Shown piece after piece: positions 1 through 7,506 of a stretch of DNA of 13,571 bases. Every line of letters starts with the position of its first letter. The stretch's first letter is position 1. Origin of the DNA: Candidatus Methanoplasma sp. (GTDB lineage: Archaea; Thermoplasmatota; Thermoplasmata; Methanomassiliicoccales; Methanomethylophilaceae); contig JAISVN010000064.1 in the NCBI GenBank assembly GCA_031271555.1, positions 1 through 13,571 of the forward strand. Reading direction: 5' to 3'. The position numbers and the translations under genes were made by a program. The notes below the pieces were generated by a model. It was given only the letters and a program-made list of their open reading frames with translations, ran no database searches and was not told where the DNA came from.

Positions 1-1
1 T

Positions 2-3000
2 CAGCTGATATGCCTGCCGCATGGGATCAAAGTCGAACTGGTGGACGATGGAGAGAAATTCGTGGTGGCGAACGGAACGAAAACAATGTCGGATACCGCA
101 TTCAACTGGTGCCCGGACATACATGTGGATCTGAACGGCATAACCAAGATACCCATAGCCGCATTCTTCCGTTCTGATGTGGTCTCGGTAGACGCTCCGA
201 ATGTGACCCAAATAGGCGTGAACGCCTTTGCCGAATGTCCGGCACTGGTAGAGTTCAATTTTAACGAATCGGGAGTGTTCATCGGGGAACAGGCCTTCAA
301 AGGAGCAAACCTCTCGGAGATACACATCCCCAGGAATACGACCATTGAAAGCAGGGCCTTTGCGGAGCAGAGGTCTGTAGTCCAGGAACTGAGCGTATTG
401 ATGACGGGGGAACTTATAGCATTCACGCCGCACGACGCTTTCCTGAACACAGAGTTATTCAAGTTCACGCTGAAGGCAGAAGATACCGCAACACGCATCG
501 CTGCCGAAAGCTACATAGCAGACGCTTGGACGCACGGTACCGATCATTCCGGAGACTGGAAGTTCAAAGGATCCAACGAGATAAAGTGGGTCAAGATAGA
601 CAACCAAAAACTCCCGGACGGGGAGAAGGTGTTCCTCTATTTCCTCTTTGCTCCCTATTATGAGTATGACTCGTCCGGCAACCCCATAATCTCCGAAGAT
701 GTCAGCCGTCAGCTTGACCGCAGAGTGGAGATCGTCGACATCAGCAAGGTCGAAACTGAATCTATTTTTATTAACGATAAATTCAGACACCCATTCGTAG
801 AGCACCACCCGGACATGACAGAAGATAGGATCCGCAAATATTGCGACTCCATAGGCTTCGATTACGACTCAGGTGTGGCTGATGGATTCGGAAACTATCT
901 CCCTTCACACAAATCCGGTGTATATGCGCCTCTTATGGCAGGGTCGCCTACGGCACCCATATTCACACACCCGGATGGTGAAAGCATAGCCTATGCCGGT
1001 GACGGACGCACATGGGAACTGGTTCAGGAGTATTACGTTGTCCACTACTGGTCATTCCCCACAGATGGCGATGCCGATTCAGACGGTACGACGGATGGAA
1101 AGGATCCGGATTATGACAATAACGATATGTTCGGTGATGTCGCGGGCGTCCGTACGGAAGTGGGGTCCGCAGAGTTCCTGGAAGGGGAGGAGATGAGGCT
1201 CCTGCTTTGGCCGGAGTTCGTAAAGTACAGTCTGAGCGGATGGTACGCGGTACCTCATGATGAAGATGGTGCCATAGAGGAGAGGATAAACAAATCCAGA
1301 TTGGTCACCGTTCAATCGATAGTCGGAAACGAGAGTTCCATTCCGGAAGAATGGATATACCGCGACGAAAATGACATAGGGCATCTCAACATCTATGCCG
1401 TATTCGCAGGCAAGGAATACAGCATCATCCTGGAGTCCAGGGTCAGTACCGGCCGTAACTCCCCCACTTTCATGGATCACCTCGTCAACCCCACCGGCGG
1501 AGTAGTCGAACTCGTGCTGGATGAAGAGCACTTCGGGTCTACCGGTTTCAGTACAGGCAGTACCGGAGCCAAGGAGGGAAGTTATCCTTACGGCACAGGA
1601 ATGACGATCCGCGCGATACCTAACACGGGATACGCGTTCGTTGGATGGGTCATCGTCGACATAACCGACCCCGGATCTATGAGGGAGCTGTCTTTCAAAA
1701 GAGATGACAGGAAGTATGTCAACGCGACCGGAAACGACAGGATAGCCGTGCACCCCAACGATGAGGTGCAGTCGAACCTCAAATATGCCGCACTGTTCGC
1801 CAGGACAACGACGGTTGAATTCCATTACAACTTTGAGGAAGATCCGCTGGTTCAAAGTGTGACATACGTCGCAGGCGACAGGCTTGTAGAGCCCTCAAAC
1901 GATTACAACAGCCACGACTATGCGGCACTGGCATTACAGCATGTCGAGGAGTTGTATTTAGGAGAGGGAACAGACTACTATCCCGGTACTCCCTCAGGCA
2001 CAAGTAACGTTTCGATCCTCGGAAACCACAAGAGCACCAAGCTGATATTCGAGGGATGGTACACAGGAATAACAAGCGGAACATGCTATGGAAGGCCTTT
2101 TGCTGACGGCCAGATAGGTACAGACAGCGGCGGCAACAGATATGACATCTGGGACCTTACCAGCATACCTACCCAGAGCAACGCATTGGTGTTGTATGCC
2201 AGATGGACCGCTGTACTGACATTCAATCCCGACGACAGCATCAATGACGGAGACCTTCCGGCGACAACGACCCTTACGGAGACCGCTGCCGACTCCGGGA
2301 TATACACATACAGACATAATGTCGGGGAATATTACCCGACCCTCCAGAGATACAGCCGTGCCCTGACATATCATAACAACGCCAACTTCCTGCCGACCGC
2401 GGACAACGTCGTTTTCAACGGATGGTACATCCTCGAAACAGCGGGCGGAACCAGTGCAGACGATGTATTGGACAATGCGACAGGAACAAACAATTCGACC
2501 GTACGCTACCCCAATGCATACAGCACAAAGAACAGGATGGAATCCGGAGGATACGAGATATACGGCCATACATCGCTGATCGCTCTGTACACTGCGGACG
2601 TCACGTTCTACTTCAACGGCGCGACCGCTGTTGGAAGCACGGTGAGTACGCCGGTCCCGTACAGGGTCTCAGCACCGGTCTCGGTCACCACGATGATGGG
2701 AGACGCGGCGTTCGGTGTGATACATGCGGCCATGCAGAACGCAGACACTACAGGAAGCACCTACAAAAATGACACAAAATCTGTCAGAATGAAATTCATG
2801 GGCTGGTATCCCTCAGAGGATGGCACAACACCACCGACCTCATCAAGCGCCCCCTACAATGATTCCACACAGATAACGGCCAATACCAGGCTGATAGCCG
2901 GATGGGGCATCACAGTGACGTTTGATGACAGAGGCGTCGAGAACATAGTCGATGAGAACAACTCCAACGCCGAATGGGTACCCGCCGAATATTCATTCAC

Positions 3001-6000
3001 AGTGCTGGAAGGAACGATCTTCGATGAGGAATATGCAGGTGCAAGCCGTCAGACAAGCATGCCTGATGTAAGTCAGGAAGGCAAAGATCCTACATCATGG
3101 TACGACGGAACATCCCTGCCGTATACGTGGTTCGATGACGACAACACTGCATATACCTACAGCGTAATATTGACGCCCGAATTCCAGAGTCTGTTCCAGT
3201 TCAACATGATGGGAGGAAATCTGGGTATAGTGCAGGTGCCGTACTCCATGTCCGAGAACTTCGGAATAATATTGGAGAGGTTCTTCGACAACACATACGT
3301 CAACTCCCAGTATCTCGAACTGACGAAGGCCGGACTGTACTACAAGAACAACGGCTCATCGCGCGATGCGGGTGAAAGGCCGAACGCCGTATGGTACATG
3401 GGCGACACATCCGGCGAGACGACGGTCGCTCCGGACTACGTCAACGCTCCGGATACCTCGCTCCACGAGTGGAATACCAATGCCATAGTAGGCTCAGAGG
3501 CCAACGCTTATGCGTACATCAGATGGCTGGCAGACGTGAATTTCGACATCAACGTTCCGCAGAGCGCCGAGGATCCAGGCACAACGCCGGATCCGAGACC
3601 TTTCATCGGACTCGATGAAGGGACCACATTCCAGTCTCTGGCCTCGGAAATGCCGCCTGTACCGAAATACAACACTGCCGGAGGCAAGAGCTTCAAAGGA
3701 TGGTATGTCGGAATGGTCAAATACACAAACCAGGACGGCACCCTTCTCGCTGAGGCCCCCGATGTCACAAGGAGCATAACGCTTACGGCAAGCTGGAATA
3801 TCGAGGTCAAGTTCTATTACAATGGCACGATAACGAACCCGTCCATCGGAACGCTGGGTTCTGATTCCGAAGGCACTTACATAATCGTTGAAGCCAGCAA
3901 CACCAACATGGTCACGGCCCCGAGACTGACCAAGGCAGGGTTCACGGCGCAGCAGTTCCTGTGGTTCACCGGAGGATGGGATGCAGATGTGCCGGTCAAT
4001 GTTCAAAACTTCGTCCCGCTGAACACCCCCTCGGCTTTCAACCCGAACGTGGCAGTTACCGAGAACACCGCAGTTTATGTCAGATGGTATGCGACCGTCA
4101 CGTTCACTCTTACGGGAGGCGGCACTACCGGCGGCTTCTTTGACAATTACAAATACATATTGGAAGGGTCAAAGCTGTCAGACCTGGAATTCGATCTCAA
4201 CCCGTATCTGGACGATCCTCAGAGGGAAGATTGGATATTCATCGGATGGTTCGAAGCGCCCCCCTCCTCGGTAAACTACGAGACGCTGGGGGCGCAATAC
4301 TACAGGACATCGTTCGACTATTTGCCGGACGACGGCATCACACCGTCTGACGATGAGTCGCTGACCTTCACACGGAACATCACCCTCAGGTACGAATATG
4401 TCGTGCCTGTGCATTTCGACGGCGGATATGACTCTGCAGCCGAGATATCGATGAAGTATCTGCGTACCAACAGACCGATCCCGAGCAATGGACCCAGATT
4501 CACCTCTAAGCCGGACAGGGCAGGAGGGACCGTGACGTTCATGGGATGGACGGACCTGTCGACGAACCAGAAATATACCGTGGATACGCGCAACAGCGAT
4601 GCTCCCAACACAAGGAATGTCATGGGAGAGATGACACTGACTGCACTATGGCTCATTTCGGTCTCATTCTACGATCTGGAAGAGTACATGCAGAACGGCA
4701 TCCAGATAACGACGACCAGCATGATAACGCAGGTCAGGGGCCCCGACAATACGCTGAACACCAATGACGACTTCTTCGAGATGCCGGAAGGCACGGCCAT
4801 AAGGCAGCTCATCGCCGCAGACCCGTCCGCATCAGGGAAGACCTTCGTCTCGTGGTTCGTTGAAGGGGGAGAAGCCGACGGACTGTACGCCGATGGCGAC
4901 GTCCTTTACGGACTCACGGACAGGATCCGCAGCGACGTTAAGCTGACAGCAGGATACGGCCATTTGATATCGTTCGATACCAACGGCGGCATTCCATCGG
5001 TCATCGCAGGCCGCATGGTCATCGAAGGGCAGAGCATCGTTCTGCCTGAGATGCCGGTCAAAGGCAACCGGACGTTCATGGGGTGGAATGACGGAGATGC
5101 GGCATATGATGCATCAACGACCGTGACCCCGATGGAGGACACAACATACGCTGCGAAGTGGCAGGTTGTGGTAAGCCTGTTCGATGGCATTTCCATGAAA
5201 CCGATGAGAATGGTGTGGGATGAAGATGACGGACCCGACTTTGAGTACTCTACCAAGCTGGATTCGGACTACGATGCAGAGTATGAGATGGACTACGGCG
5301 GCAGGGTGCTGTCCGCTAAGATAACCTACACTCCGGCCGGCGGCTCTCCCACAGAGATAATCGTCGAGAAGTTCATAGACAGATATGACGGAGAGGCCGC
5401 AGGATGGGTGTCGTACCATTCAACCTTCGACGGATGGCTCGATCCTCTGTCCGGTTACAGGATAGGCGCGGATGAGAACCTGGAAGATCTGTTCGGAACG
5501 GGCCGGGACCTCGGTTCCGTTTCGCTGTTCGCCGTCTGGAAAGAAAGGGTCAGATACTACGACGGAGGCGACACTCCAACAGTGGATTATGTCGATACCG
5601 GAGACTATCTCGGAGTTACGGCACCCGCATCATCGGGAGGCTGGGCGGATTCGTTCAACCCCACCGAGGTCCTGAACCCCGATACATACAGGATAAAGGA
5701 CAGCATGGACTTCGTGGCTGTAGAGCTGATCACCGTTACCTTCAGTGCGGACGGCGGAACGCCCGCATTGCAGGAGTTCCAGGATGTGGTATCAGGAACG
5801 ATGATGGGAGCCGTAGGCGCAGAGGAACCGACCAAGAACGGGCAGTTCTTTGCCGGATGGTATCTGGGCGATGAGAGATTCTCATTCACCGACAGACTGT
5901 ATGGCGACATCACGCTGACGGCCAAATGGCAGTCCGCAGGATCGGACAGGCATACCATATTCGCCATAGCGTCCCAGAACGCGCATCTGTCCCCGAGCGG

Positions 6001-6751
6001 GGCGATACAGGCCTTCAAGGGCGACACTGTGACCTTCAGCTTCTATGCCGACAAAGGATACACCGTTTCCGTCCTTATAGATGGGAATCTGATCAATTCC
6101 GACGACCTGTCGTCATACACGTTCAGGAATGTCACCTCTGACCACAGCATCGAAGTAAGGAGCTACCACACCGACTCTAGGAATGCCACGGAATACCTGA
6201 CCGTCGGCATAGACGGCAATGGAGGCGTCCTGTACAGTTCCAACGGGGGAGAGTCCTTCATAAGCTATACCTCCCCTCTGCCGCTTTACAGCGGAGTGGA
6301 TTACATCCTGAGGGCGACCCCCGGGGCCACCAGCTACTTCGAGGGTTGGACCGGCGACGTTACGAGCATCTACCCCGAAGTGACGGTATCTTGGGACGGT
6401 ACGGACGAGTATGTATATGCGACCTTCAAGACCGAAAGCTACGGGATCCTCGGTTCAGGCGGAGAGATGGCGGTATTGAACCTGATATGCGCAGTGATCT
6501 CGATCATCGTAGGCCTGACGGCGCTGACCGTATCTCACCTGAGGAACCACGACGGGACCGGAACAGGCAAGACGATGAGGTTCGCGGCGCTGTTCCTGTC
6601 GATATTATCCTTGGTTCTCCTGGTGCTGACGCAGGGATTCGGAGGAACGTACGTCGCATATGACGAGTGGACAGTGGTTATGGCCGTGATAATGGTCGCA
6701 ATCATCATCCTCGCGCTGGCAAGCATCAGACATGACCATGTGAGGGACTGA
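2..6751 (+). CDS. giant cell-surface protein, LRR plus InlB-type repeats, 5' end outside window
   Basis: The reading frame is open from the first full codon at 2 to the TGA at 6749-6751 (2249 residues visible). No start is supported inside the window: the GTG at 41 lies within an LRR-like stretch that already continues upstream, so the N-terminus and signal peptide are missing. Residues about 30-130 look like BspA-type leucine-rich repeats (recurring 'AF' with I/L-rich strands). Residues 355-375 form an Asp-rich DGDADSDG-type linker resembling calcium-binding thrombospondin type 3 repeats. From about residue 600 to 1980 there are some 14 InlB B/Listeria-Bacteroides-like repeats, each with a 'V-F-x-N-G' strand, a 'F-x-G-W-Y' turn and a 'L-x-A-x-W' strand. 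A two-part module follows (residues ~1984-2150), then three hydrophobic helices (~2157-2179, 2193-2214, 2225-2245). The basic loop after helix 1 fits repeats outside and C-terminus inside. Likely role: adhesion or surface interaction; the ligand cannot be read from sequence. Confidence 0.85.
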   Translation, partial: QLICLPHGIKVELVDDGEKFVVANGTKTMSDTAFNWCPDIHVDLNGITKIPIAAFFRSDVVSVDAPNVTQIGVNAFAECPALVEFNFNESGVFIGEQAFKGANLSEIHIPRNTTIESRAFAEQRSVVQELSVLMTGELIAFTPHDAFLNTELFKFTLKAEDTATRIAAESYIADAWTHGTDHSGDWKFKGSNEIKWVKIDNQKLPDGEKVFLYFLFAPYYEYDSSGNPIISEDVSRQLDRRVEIVDISKVETESIFINDKFRHPFVEHHPDMTEDRIRKYCDSIGFDYDSGVADGFGNYLPSHKSGVYAPLMAGSPTAPIFTHPDGESIAYAGDGRTWELVQEYYVVHYWSFPTDGDADSDGTTDGKDPDYDNNDMFGDVAGVRTEVGSAEFLEGEEMRLLLWPEFVKYSLSGWYAVPHDEDGAIEERINKSRLVTVQSIVGNESSIPEEWIYRDENDIGHLNIYAVFAGKEYSIILESRVSTGRNSPTFMDHLVNPTGGVVELVLDEEHFGSTGFSTGSTGAKEGSYPYGTGMTIRAIPNTGYAFVGWVIVDITDPGSMRELSFKRDDRKYVNATGNDRIAVHPNDEVQSNLKYAALFARTTTVEFHYNFEEDPLVQSVTYVAGDRLVEPSNDYNSHDYAALALQHVEELYLGEGTDYYPGTPSGTSNVSILGNHKSTKLIFEGWYTGITSGTCYGRPFADGQIGTDSGGNRYDIWDLTSIPTQSNALVLYARWTAVLTFNPDDSINDGDLPATTTLTETAADSGIYTYRHNVGEYYPTLQRYSRALTYHNNANFLPTADNVVFNGWYILETAGGTSADDVLDNATGTNNSTVRYPNAYSTKNRMESGGYEIYGHTSLIALYTADVTFYFNGATAVGSTVSTPVPYRVSAPVSVTTMMGDAAFGVIHAAMQNADTTGSTYKNDTKSVRMKFMGWYPSEDGTTPPTSSSAPYNDSTQITANTRLIAGWGITVTFDDRGVENIVDENNSNAEWVPAEYSFTVLEGTIFDEEYAGASRQTSMPDVSQEGKDPTSWYDGTSLPYTWFDDDNTAYTYSVILTPEFQSLFQFNMMGGNLGIVQVPYSMSENFGIILERFFDNTYVNSQYLELTKAGLYYKNNGSSRDAGERPNAVWYMGDTSGETTVAPDYVNAPDTSLHEWNTNAIVGSEANAYAYIRWLADVNFDINVPQSAEDPGTTPDPRPFIGLDEGTTFQSLASEMPPVPKYNTAGGKSFKGWYVGMVKYTNQDGTLLAEAPDVTRSITLTASWNIEVKFYYNGTITNPSIGTLGSDSEGTYIIVEASNTNMVTAPRLTKAGFTAQQFLWFTGGWDADVPVNVQNFVPLNTPSAFNPNVAVTENTAVYVRWYATVTFTLTGGGTTGGFFDNYKYILEGSKLSDLEFDLNPYLDDPQREDWIFIGWFEAPPSSVNYETLGAQYYRTSFDYLPDDGITPSDDESLTFTRNITLRYEYVVPVHFDGGYDSAAEISMKYLRTNRPIPSNGPRFTSKPDRAGGTVTFMGWTDLSTNQKYTVDTRNSDAPNTRNVMGEMTLTALWLISVSFYDLEEYMQNGIQITTTSMITQVRGPDNTLNTNDDFFEMPEGTAIRQLIAADPSASGKTFVSWFVEGGEADGLYADGDVLYGLTDRIRSDVKLTAGYGHLISFDTNGGIPSVIAGRMVIEGQSIVLPEMPVKGNRTFMGWNDGDAAYDASTTVTPMEDTTYAAKWQVVVSLFDGISMKPMRMVWDEDDGPDFEYSTKLDSDYDAEYEMDYGGRVLSAKITYTPAGGSPTEIIVEKFIDRYDGEAAGWVSYHSTFDGWLDPLSGYRIGADENLEDLFGTGRDLGSVSLFAVWKERVRYYDGGDTPTVDYVDTGDYLGVTAPASSGGWADSFNPTEVLNPDTYRIKDSMDFVAVELITVTFSADGGTPALQEFQDVVSGTMMGAVGAEEPTKNGQFFAGWYLGDERFSFTDRLYGDITLTAKWQSAGSDRHTIFAIASQNAHLSPSGAIQAFKGDTVTFSFYADKGYTVSVLIDGNLINSDDLSSYTFRNVTSDHSIEVRSYHTDSRNATEYLTVGIDGNGGVLYSSNGGESFISYTSPLPLYSGVDYILRATPGATSYFEGWTGDVTSIYPEVTVSWDGTDEYVYATFKTESYGILGSGGEMAVLNLICAVISIIVGLTALTVSHLRNHDGTGTGKTMRFAALFLSILSLVLLVLTQGFGGTYVAYDEWTVVMAVIMVAIIILALASIRHDHVRD
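1807..5937 (+). repeat. array of ~14 irregular InlB/Listeria-Bacteroides-type protein repeats
   Basis: Successive unit starts, taken at the first beta strand, lie near 1807, 2212, 2597, 2909, 3188, 3530, 3800, 4091, 4400, 4658, 4961, 5165, 5543 and 5729. Spacing runs from about 185 to 405 nt. Only the units at 4961 and 5729 have the compact ~68-residue length usual for this family; most others carry extra residues before the G-W turn. The repeats are divergent at DNA level, so the array is old rather than a recent tandem expansion. In characterised bacterial proteins such repeats form extended stalks (family knowledge); that role here is inferred. Confidence 0.75.
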
Positions 6752-6783
6752 TCAGGACCGCAAAACGGTTTAAGGCGAAACAG

Positions 6784-6832
6784 AGGGGAAAGGGAGCAAG
6801 CCTCCTTTACCCCTTTTCCATTTATTCTTCTT
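6784..6832 (+). terminator. hairpin and T-rich terminator of the first surface gene
   Basis: Arms 6784-6796 and 6802-6814 pair over 13 positions, with one A-A mismatch and one G-T wobble, around a 5-nt loop. TTTT and a pyrimidine-rich tail (TTTATTCTTCTT at 6821-6832) follow. It lies 33 bases after the stop codon, where a terminator is expected. Archaea often terminate on T-tracts alone, so the hairpin may be supplementary. Confidence 0.6.
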
Positions 6833-7030
6833 ACCTATCCTAGATGGATTTGGATCCGTGTGTTTTTGTTAAGGCTTCCATAAAACAATGGATAAAAAGT
6901 CTCTCAGAGTATGTTCTCCCAACGGGCCCCTTACCTGCAGTTCACAACCGGAATCTTTCTGATCAGGCCGTTGGCAGTTGTGTATTATCAGAAACCATCT
7001 GAAAACAAGCGTTTATAAGCCATGATGCAT
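6833..7030. other. non-coding stretch, no gene recognised
   Basis: This stretch runs from the terminator of the first surface gene to the 3' side of the 5S gene. I see no credible ORF, tRNA or known RNA. It contains a dyad at 6988-7002, a TATA-like TTTATAAG at 7012-7019, and a weak inverted repeat CACAAC/GTTGTG (6943-6948 with 6977-6982). Confidence 0.5.
6988..7003. promoter_or_regulatory. dyad TCAGA-N5-TCTGA, copy 1
   Basis: The arms TCAGA (6988-6992) and TCTGA (6998-7002) are exact reverse complements, followed by A. The same 16-nt pattern, TCAGAA-N4-TCTGAA, recurs at 7301-7316 on the other side of the 5S gene. It may be a protein-binding site; no binding protein is known. Confidence 0.3.
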
Positions 7031-7045
7031 AATGAGAGATAAAAG
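7031..7045 (-). terminator. T-rich end signal of the 5S gene
   Basis: Read on the - strand, CTTTTATCTCTCATT follows the last 5S helix base directly. A short T-rich tract without a hairpin fits archaeal termination after an rRNA gene. Confidence 0.4.
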
Positions 7046-7172
7046 TGGTTGACAGCGTGACTGTGTTCCCGTATGCTTGCGCAATACAGTACAGACAGAT
7101 ACGCGGGCGGACTTTACTGCCGGGTTCGAGATGGGACCGGGTGTCACCCCGCCGCTTTGACCGTCATACCAA
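7046..7172 (-). rRNA. rrf: 5S ribosomal RNA, stand-alone gene
   Basis: On the - strand this 127-nt stretch carries the hallmark 5S core: GGTCAAAGCGG, then CACCCGGTCCCATCTCGAAC, then CCGGCAGTAAAG. Its 3' half (GTACTGTAT..GCATACGGGAA) closely resembles Thermoplasma-type 5S as I remember it. The ends were set by helix I: TTGGTATGAC at the 5' end pairs with GTCAACCA at the 3' end, with one bulged A. The RNA is a component of the large ribosomal subunit. No 16S or 23S sequence and no tRNA is nearby. Unlinked rRNA genes are typical of the Thermoplasmata, so this supports the taxonomic reading. The ends may be off by a few bases. Confidence 0.93.
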
Positions 7173-7192
7173 TTCCTGCCATAACTACAAAC

Positions 7193-7201
7193 TATATTAA
7201 A
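7193..7201 (-). promoter_or_regulatory. TATA box of the 5S gene
   Basis: On the - strand the sequence is TTTAATATA, centred 25 bases upstream of the inferred 5S start at 7172. That is the normal archaeal TATA-to-start distance, so the box and the structure-based 5' end support each other. Confidence 0.65.
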
Positions 7202-7383
7202 CTATTGGAAAGCCCTCAGTCCTTTGGTTCCTGTATGTTCAAAATCCCCGTAAATTTCTAGCAAAATCACTGCACCAGCCCAAACGACCCTGTGACCCAT
7301 TCAGAATGTTTCTGAAAGAGTGACCTTGCCAGATTTCTCTTCGACCCTTTAAATAAAAGAATAAATTTTGAATGCTTATATGT
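7202..7383. other. non-coding stretch upstream of the second surface gene
   Basis: The gap between the 5S gene and the second surface gene is 334 bases. Apart from the 5S TATA box, a dyad at 7300-7316 and a strongly AT-rich run from about 7350 onward, I see no gene. Short open frames here overlap the 5S gene and have no codon signal. Confidence 0.5.
7300..7316. promoter_or_regulatory. dyad TTCAGAA-N3-TTCTGAA, copy 2
   Basis: This is a perfect 7-bp inverted repeat (7300-7306 and 7310-7316) with a 3-nt centre. It contains the same TCAGAA-N4-TCTGAA pattern as copy 1 at 6988-7003. It lies about 190 bases before the start of the second surface gene and about 130 bases upstream of the 5S start. 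It could be an operator for either, or a small hairpin. Confidence 0.35.
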
Positions 7384-7447
7384 TTTATATATTCGCTTTA
7401 TCAGATGGATATGGGTATATCTAATACCTCGGACATGGATTTATATC
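7384..7447 (+). promoter_or_regulatory. TATA-like boxes upstream of the second surface gene
   Basis: Two candidates are visible: TTTATATAT at 7384-7392, the better consensus, giving a leader of about 90 nt, and TTTATAT at 7440-7446, giving a leader of about 35 nt. The surrounding sequence is very AT-rich, so the choice cannot be made by eye. Confidence 0.4.
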
Positions 7448-7494
7448 TCTAAGTTTCTAATAAAATCAAACTGTCTAATGACATACACATTGTT

Positions 7495-7499
7495 GGAGG
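7495..7499 (+). promoter_or_regulatory. ribosome binding site that fixes a GTG start
   Basis: GGAGG at 7495-7499 lies 7 bases before the GTG at 7507. An ATG at 7503 is only 3 bases from it and out of frame, closing after 7 codons. The in-frame ATG at 7546 has no comparable site. The GTG is therefore the preferred start. Confidence 0.7.
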
Positions 7500-7506
7500 C
7501 ATATGT

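Noticed and set aside
41..43. GTG as the start of the first surface protein
   Set aside because: The frame is open and LRR-like back to base 2, there is no ribosome binding site before 41, and the signal peptide is missing, so the true start lies outside the window.
1079..1855. 258-codon open frame on the - strand inside the first surface gene
   Set aside because: It lies opposite a clearly patterned repeat protein, is rich in R/C/V typical of shadow frames, and matches no family.
6943..6982. inverted repeat CACAAC/GTTGTG, considered as a small RNA
   Set aside because: Only 6 pairs with a large loop, no promoter at the right distance, and no match to a known RNA.
7073..7261. 62-codon open frame on the + strand
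   Set aside because: It runs antisense through the 5S rRNA gene, has no ribosome binding site and encodes no recognisable protein.
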